Positions 59,844 through 64,000 of a DNA stretch of 64,000 nucleotides are shown in pieces. The DNA comes from Paludibacter sp. Lineage in GTDB: Bacteria > Bacteroidota > Bacteroidia > Bacteroidales > Paludibacteraceae. A program made the translations under genes and the position numbers. The stretch lies in NCBI GenBank assembly GCA_019163375.1, contig JAFLKK010000008.1, positions 310,001-374,000 of the forward strand, in the 5' to 3' direction. Below the pieces are notes generated by a model, which searched no databases, was not told where the DNA came from, and saw nothing but the letters and a program-made list of their open reading frames with translations. Each line of letters begins with the position of its first letter. Within the stretch, counting starts at the first letter, position 1.

Positions 59844-62087
59844 ATGAAAAAGTTCTTACCCTTACTTATCCTCTCTCTTATCTGCCTGAGCGTTTTCGGG
59901 CAAAAAAAATCCTCACCGGCTTTGCGAGCCGACATGCTGATTCGTCAGATGACCCTCGACGAAAAAATCGGACAACTCAATCAATACACCAGCGATAGAA
60001 ATGCCACAGGCAAAATTACTGCCGACGGCGATAAAGCCAATCAGGTGCGCCAGGGAAAAGTGGGTTCGATGCTCAACGTAGTAGGTGCAGAAGAAACCAG
60101 AAAGCTACAGGAACTGGCCATGCAGTCGCGCTTAAAAATTCCCATGATCTTCGGGTTGGATGTTATCCACGGTTTTCGAACTACCTTCCCTGTTCCACTG
60201 GCTGAAACCGCAACATGGGATGTAGCCCTGATGGAAAAATCGGCACGCATAGCAGCAACCGAAGCAGCAGCGTATGGAATTCACTGGACATTTGCTCCAA
60301 TGGTGGACGTAGCCCGCGATCCTCGTTGGGGGCGCGTGATGGAAGGTGCCGGCGAAGATACTTACCTGGGCAGTCTGGTGGCAAAAGCCAGAGTAAACGG
60401 ATTTCAGGGAAATGGACTGGGAAATACAGATGCTGTAATGGCCTGTGCTAAACACTTTGCGGCCTACGGTGCTGCTGTGGGTGGCCGCGACTATAACTCT
60501 GTGGATATGAGCCTCAGACAATTGAACGAAACCTACCTCCCACCCTTCAAAGCAGCTGCCGAAGCCAATGTGGCTACGTTTATGAACTCGTTTAATGACA
60601 TTAATGGTATACCGGCTACAGCTAATAAATATATCCAACGCGACTTGTTGAAAAACCAATGGAATTACAAAGGTTTTGTGGTGAGCGACTGGGGCAGCAT
60701 TGGTGAAATGGTAGCACACGGTTACGCTAAAAACGGTTACGAAGCAGCCATGAAGGCCATCATAGCCGGTTCGGATATGGATATGGAAAGTCGTTGTTAC
60801 CGCGATCACCTGAAACAACTGGTGCTCGATAAAAAAGTGGATATATCCATTATCAACGATGCTGTAAAAAGAATCCTTATCAAAAAATTTGAACTGGGCT
60901 TGTTTGAAGATCCTTACCGCTTCTGCAATATAGAAAGAGAAAAGCAACAAACCGATAATGTTGCGAATAGAGAAGTGGCACGCGAGATTGGCAAAAAAAG
61001 TATCGTTCTGCTTAAAAACGAGAAACTTAGCAATGGCAAAACCCTCCTACCACTTTCGAAACAAACAAAAAGAGTGGCGCTGATAGGGCCGTTGTTCAAA
61101 GCTACTACTGCCAATCACGGATTCTGGTCGGTGGCTTTCCCCGATGACACTGCAAGAATTGTTTCTCAATATCAGGGCATCAAGAATCAATTGGATAAGA
61201 ATTCCGAAATCCTTTATTCGAAAGGCTGTAACATTAATGATACCGACACATCCGGTTTTGAAGCAGCAATAGCTACTGCCAAAGCGGCCGATGTAGTTAT
61301 TCTGTCGCTGGGTGAAGCAGCCGATATGAGCGGCGAAGCAAAAAGCAGAAGCAGCTTGCAACTTCCGGGCGTACAGGAAGAATTGATGAAAGAAATATAC
61401 AAAACCGGTAAACCTATTGTATTGCTGCTCAATACCGGACGCCCCTTGATTTTCAATTGGGCTGCCGATAATATTCCGGCTATTTTATACACCTGGTGGC
61501 TGGGTACCGAAGCAGGAAACTCAATAGCCGACGTAGTGTTTGGCGATTATAACCCGGCGGGCAAATTACCTATGTCGTTTCCAAGAACAGAAGGTCAGAT
61601 TCCAATTTACTATAACCATTACAGCACCGGTCGACCTGCCAAAGATGAAAATGACAAAAACTATGTTTCGGCCTATATCGATTTACAAAACAGTCCACGC
61701 TTTCCGTTTGGTTACGGCTTAAGCTACACTAAATTCAACATCAGCAATTTAAAACTATCTGCTAACGAATTAGCAATAAACGGTGGAAAGCTGACGGTGA
61801 CTGTAGATGTAGAAAACGCAGGAGATTATGATGGCGAAGAAGTGGTACAACTTTACGTTCGCGATTTGTTTGGCTGCGTTGTTCGTCCGGTAAAAGAATT
61901 GAAAGGGTTTAAGAAACTGTTTCTGAAAAAAGGAGAAACTCAATCGGTTAGCTTCACCCTTACCGCTACTGATTTGAAATTCTACAACGACGAGGTAAAA
62001 CTTATCAACGAAGCTGGAGACTACGAACTATTTGTTGGAAATTCTTCGGATGCCCATCTAAAAACGAAATGCAAATTAACTCTATAA
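59844..62087 (+). CDS. bglX: Beta-glucosidase, GH3
   Basis: MTLDEKIGQLNQYT, FGLDVIHGFRTTFPVPLAE, FVVSDWGSIGEMVAHG, fibronectin-III-like C-terminus. Confidence 0.94.
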   Translation: MKKFLPLLILSLICLSVFGQKKSSPALRADMLIRQMTLDEKIGQLNQYTSDRNATGKITADGDKANQVRQGKVGSMLNVVGAEETRKLQELAMQSRLKIPMIFGLDVIHGFRTTFPVPLAETATWDVALMEKSARIAATEAAAYGIHWTFAPMVDVARDPRWGRVMEGAGEDTYLGSLVAKARVNGFQGNGLGNTDAVMACAKHFAAYGAAVGGRDYNSVDMSLRQLNETYLPPFKAAAEANVATFMNSFNDINGIPATANKYIQRDLLKNQWNYKGFVVSDWGSIGEMVAHGYAKNGYEAAMKAIIAGSDMDMESRCYRDHLKQLVLDKKVDISIINDAVKRILIKKFELGLFEDPYRFCNIEREKQQTDNVANREVAREIGKKSIVLLKNEKLSNGKTLLPLSKQTKRVALIGPLFKATTANHGFWSVAFPDDTARIVSQYQGIKNQLDKNSEILYSKGCNINDTDTSGFEAAIATAKAADVVILSLGEAADMSGEAKSRSSLQLPGVQEELMKEIYKTGKPIVLLLNTGRPLIFNWAADNIPAILYTWWLGTEAGNSIADVVFGDYNPAGKLPMSFPRTEGQIPIYYNHYSTGRPAKDENDKNYVSAYIDLQNSPRFPFGYGLSYTKFNISNLKLSANELAINGGKLTVTVDVENAGDYDGEEVVQLYVRDLFGCVVRPVKELKGFKKLFLKKGETQSVSFTLTATDLKFYNDEVKLINEAGDYELFVGNSSDAHLKTKCKLTL

Positions 62088-62200
62088 ATCAAACGGATAA
62101 AACTCAACTATTATGAACAATTCTACGTGAATTAAAGCAAAATCAACAACTAAAATCATTAATTTACTAAAAACAATCATCTAATTATTAAATTAAATCT

Positions 62201-64000
62201 ATGAACAAAAATTCACACCAAAGATGTAGGCTCTTCAACTTGCATCTGAACAAACTATTTATTAGTTTGCTTAGTACGTTTATTTTTATAATAATCGGTA
62301 CAGTCTCGGCTTCAGCAGCAAATCCTGTAAAAGGAGTTGTAACTGACGCAAAATCGAACGAAGCGCTAATTGGAGTAAGTATTAAAGTAGAAGGTAGCAG
62401 CGTTGGAACAATCACCGACACGAATGGTGCATTTAGAATTGAAACACCATCTGCTAACTCCGTGTTAGTGGTATCTTATATAGGTTACATCACCCAAAAA
62501 GTGAATGTAAGCGGACAGAACGACCTAAAAATAAATTTAATAGAAGACACTAAAAACCTCGACGAACTAATCGTTGTAGGATACGGTGTTCAAAAAAAGA
62601 GTGTAGTTACTGCAGCCATCAGCCGTGTATCGGCCGAGGATTTGAGTAAAACCACTCCTTCGCGCATCGAAGATGCCTTAAAAGGTAAAATTTCGGGTGT
62701 ACAAATTACTCAAAGTTCAGGACAACCGGGATCGGATTCAAAAGTTCGTATTCGTGGTATTGGTACCGTAAACAATAGCGAACCGCTTTATATTGTTGAT
62801 GGTATGGCTGTTGACGGTGGTATCAACTACCTGAATCCTGCCGACATTCAGTCTGTAGAAATTTTGAAAGATGCTGCATCAGCCGCTGTGTATGGTACAC
62901 GTGGTGCTAACGGTGTAGTGTTGGTAACTACCAAAATGGGACTAAAAGGTAAAATGGCCATCAATTACAATGTGACCTATGGTATGCAAAACCCTTGGAA
63001 AAAAAGATCGGTATTGGATGCAACTCAATACATGACTTTAATGAACGAGGCATCTATTAATGATGGCAATGCTCCTAAATATACTAACGCTCAGATTTCG
63101 TCTGCCGGAAAAGGCACCGACTGGCAAGATGCCACCTTCAATTATGACGCTCCTGTAGTTAGTCATCAAATAAGTGCAAGTGGTGGTACCGATAAAGCTA
63201 CCTATTTCTTATCGTTTGGATATTTCGATCAGGAAGGTATTGTAGGCGGTAACTTTGGTAAATCGAACTACAACCGCTACAGTTTGAGATCAAATAATAC
63301 CTACAGTGTATTTGAAACAAAAACACGTGACTTCTTAAACAGATTGAAAGTGGGTGTAAACGTGAACTACTCAAGAATGAAATCTACAGGCGTTGAAACA
63401 AACTCTGAATATGGTTCAATTTTAGGTAGTGCCTTGGCATTCGACCCTACTGTTCCTGTATATGCATTGGATCCTGCTGCAGTGTTAGCGGCTCATCCTA
63501 CAGCAGTGAAAGATAAAAACGGAAATGTATATTCAACTCCTCCCGGTGGTTTTCAGGAAATTGCAAACCCGGTAGCTATGCTGGATGCACCTTCAAAATC
63601 GACAGGCAATGCTGATAAATTTGTAAGTAGCTTTTGGGCTGAAATGGATGTAATCAAAGACTTGAAATTCAAAACTAATTACGGTGTCGATCTTGCATTC
63701 TGGGGTAACGACGGATATTCTTTCCCTCACTTCCTGGCTTCGCAAGGTAAAGACATAACTCAAAGTTCCGTTCACTCTGAAATGCACCGCGGGTTTACAT
63801 GGCAACTTGAAAACACGCTGAACTACACAAAGAAAATTGCAGAAAAACATAACATATCTGTTTTATTAGGTCAATCGGCAAAAAAATACACGTATCGTAA
63901 TTTATATGGCGATGACTATAACTTGTTGGAAACAAACCCTGACAAAGCCAATATCAACTCGGCTATTGCTGCCAGAACTCTCGAAAGAGTTGCCGGTGGA
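62201..64000 (+). CDS. SusC/RagA-type TonB-linked outer-membrane protein (3' truncated by window)
   Basis: Open frame from ATG 62201 to window end (600 codons); KGVVTDAKSNEALIGVSIKVEG, NLDELIVVGYGVQKKSVVTAAISRV, PLYIVDGMAVDGG; absent from the ORF track because it is unterminated. Confidence 0.94.
   Translation, partial: MNKNSHQRCRLFNLHLNKLFISLLSTFIFIIIGTVSASAANPVKGVVTDAKSNEALIGVSIKVEGSSVGTITDTNGAFRIETPSANSVLVVSYIGYITQKVNVSGQNDLKINLIEDTKNLDELIVVGYGVQKKSVVTAAISRVSAEDLSKTTPSRIEDALKGKISGVQITQSSGQPGSDSKVRIRGIGTVNNSEPLYIVDGMAVDGGINYLNPADIQSVEILKDAASAAVYGTRGANGVVLVTTKMGLKGKMAINYNVTYGMQNPWKKRSVLDATQYMTLMNEASINDGNAPKYTNAQISSAGKGTDWQDATFNYDAPVVSHQISASGGTDKATYFLSFGYFDQEGIVGGNFGKSNYNRYSLRSNNTYSVFETKTRDFLNRLKVGVNVNYSRMKSTGVETNSEYGSILGSALAFDPTVPVYALDPAAVLAAHPTAVKDKNGNVYSTPPGGFQEIANPVAMLDAPSKSTGNADKFVSSFWAEMDVIKDLKFKTNYGVDLAFWGNDGYSFPHFLASQGKDITQSSVHSEMHRGFTWQLENTLNYTKKIAEKHNISVLLGQSAKKYTYRNLYGDDYNLLETNPDKANINSAIAARTLERVAGG

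Overview
Bacteroidetes-type chromosomal window, mostly housekeeping and carbohydrate/outer-membrane genes: [FeFe] hydrogenase (5' partial), nth, DEAD-box helicase, rplM-rpsI-rpsB-tsf, a KdpDE-like two-component system with kup, tRNA-Leu(UAG), queF, Xaa-Pro peptidase, uvrA, glycosyltransferases, groES-groEL, GH74, GH20, udk, MltF-like protein, serB, two tandem TonB-receptor/DUF4249 pairs, ald, GH3 and a 3'-truncated SusC-like receptor that the ORF track misses. The most interesting accessory locus is a compact AT-rich four-gene operon at about 50.6-56.1 kb: a C5-cytosine methyltransferase, an 863-aa protein with an N-terminal MORC/Hsp90-like GHKL ATPase, a coiled coil and a C-terminal histidine-kinase-like GHKL module, an atypical receiver protein whose C-terminal region carries a HEPN-like RNxxxH motif, and an HNH endonuclease. 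I read it as a candidate signal-transducing restriction-modification/abortive defence system. The window also carries unusual non-coding structure: a 301-bp MITE-like element with 16-bp terminal inverted repeats and a 9-bp target duplication; a 195-bp dispersed repeat pair; a 21-bp minisatellite open on both strands; a 190-200-bp repeat flanking a 1.2-kb gene unit; a four-copy hairpin family; and a duplicated intergenic unit with swapped palindromes. All family names come from motif recognition by eye; no searches were run.
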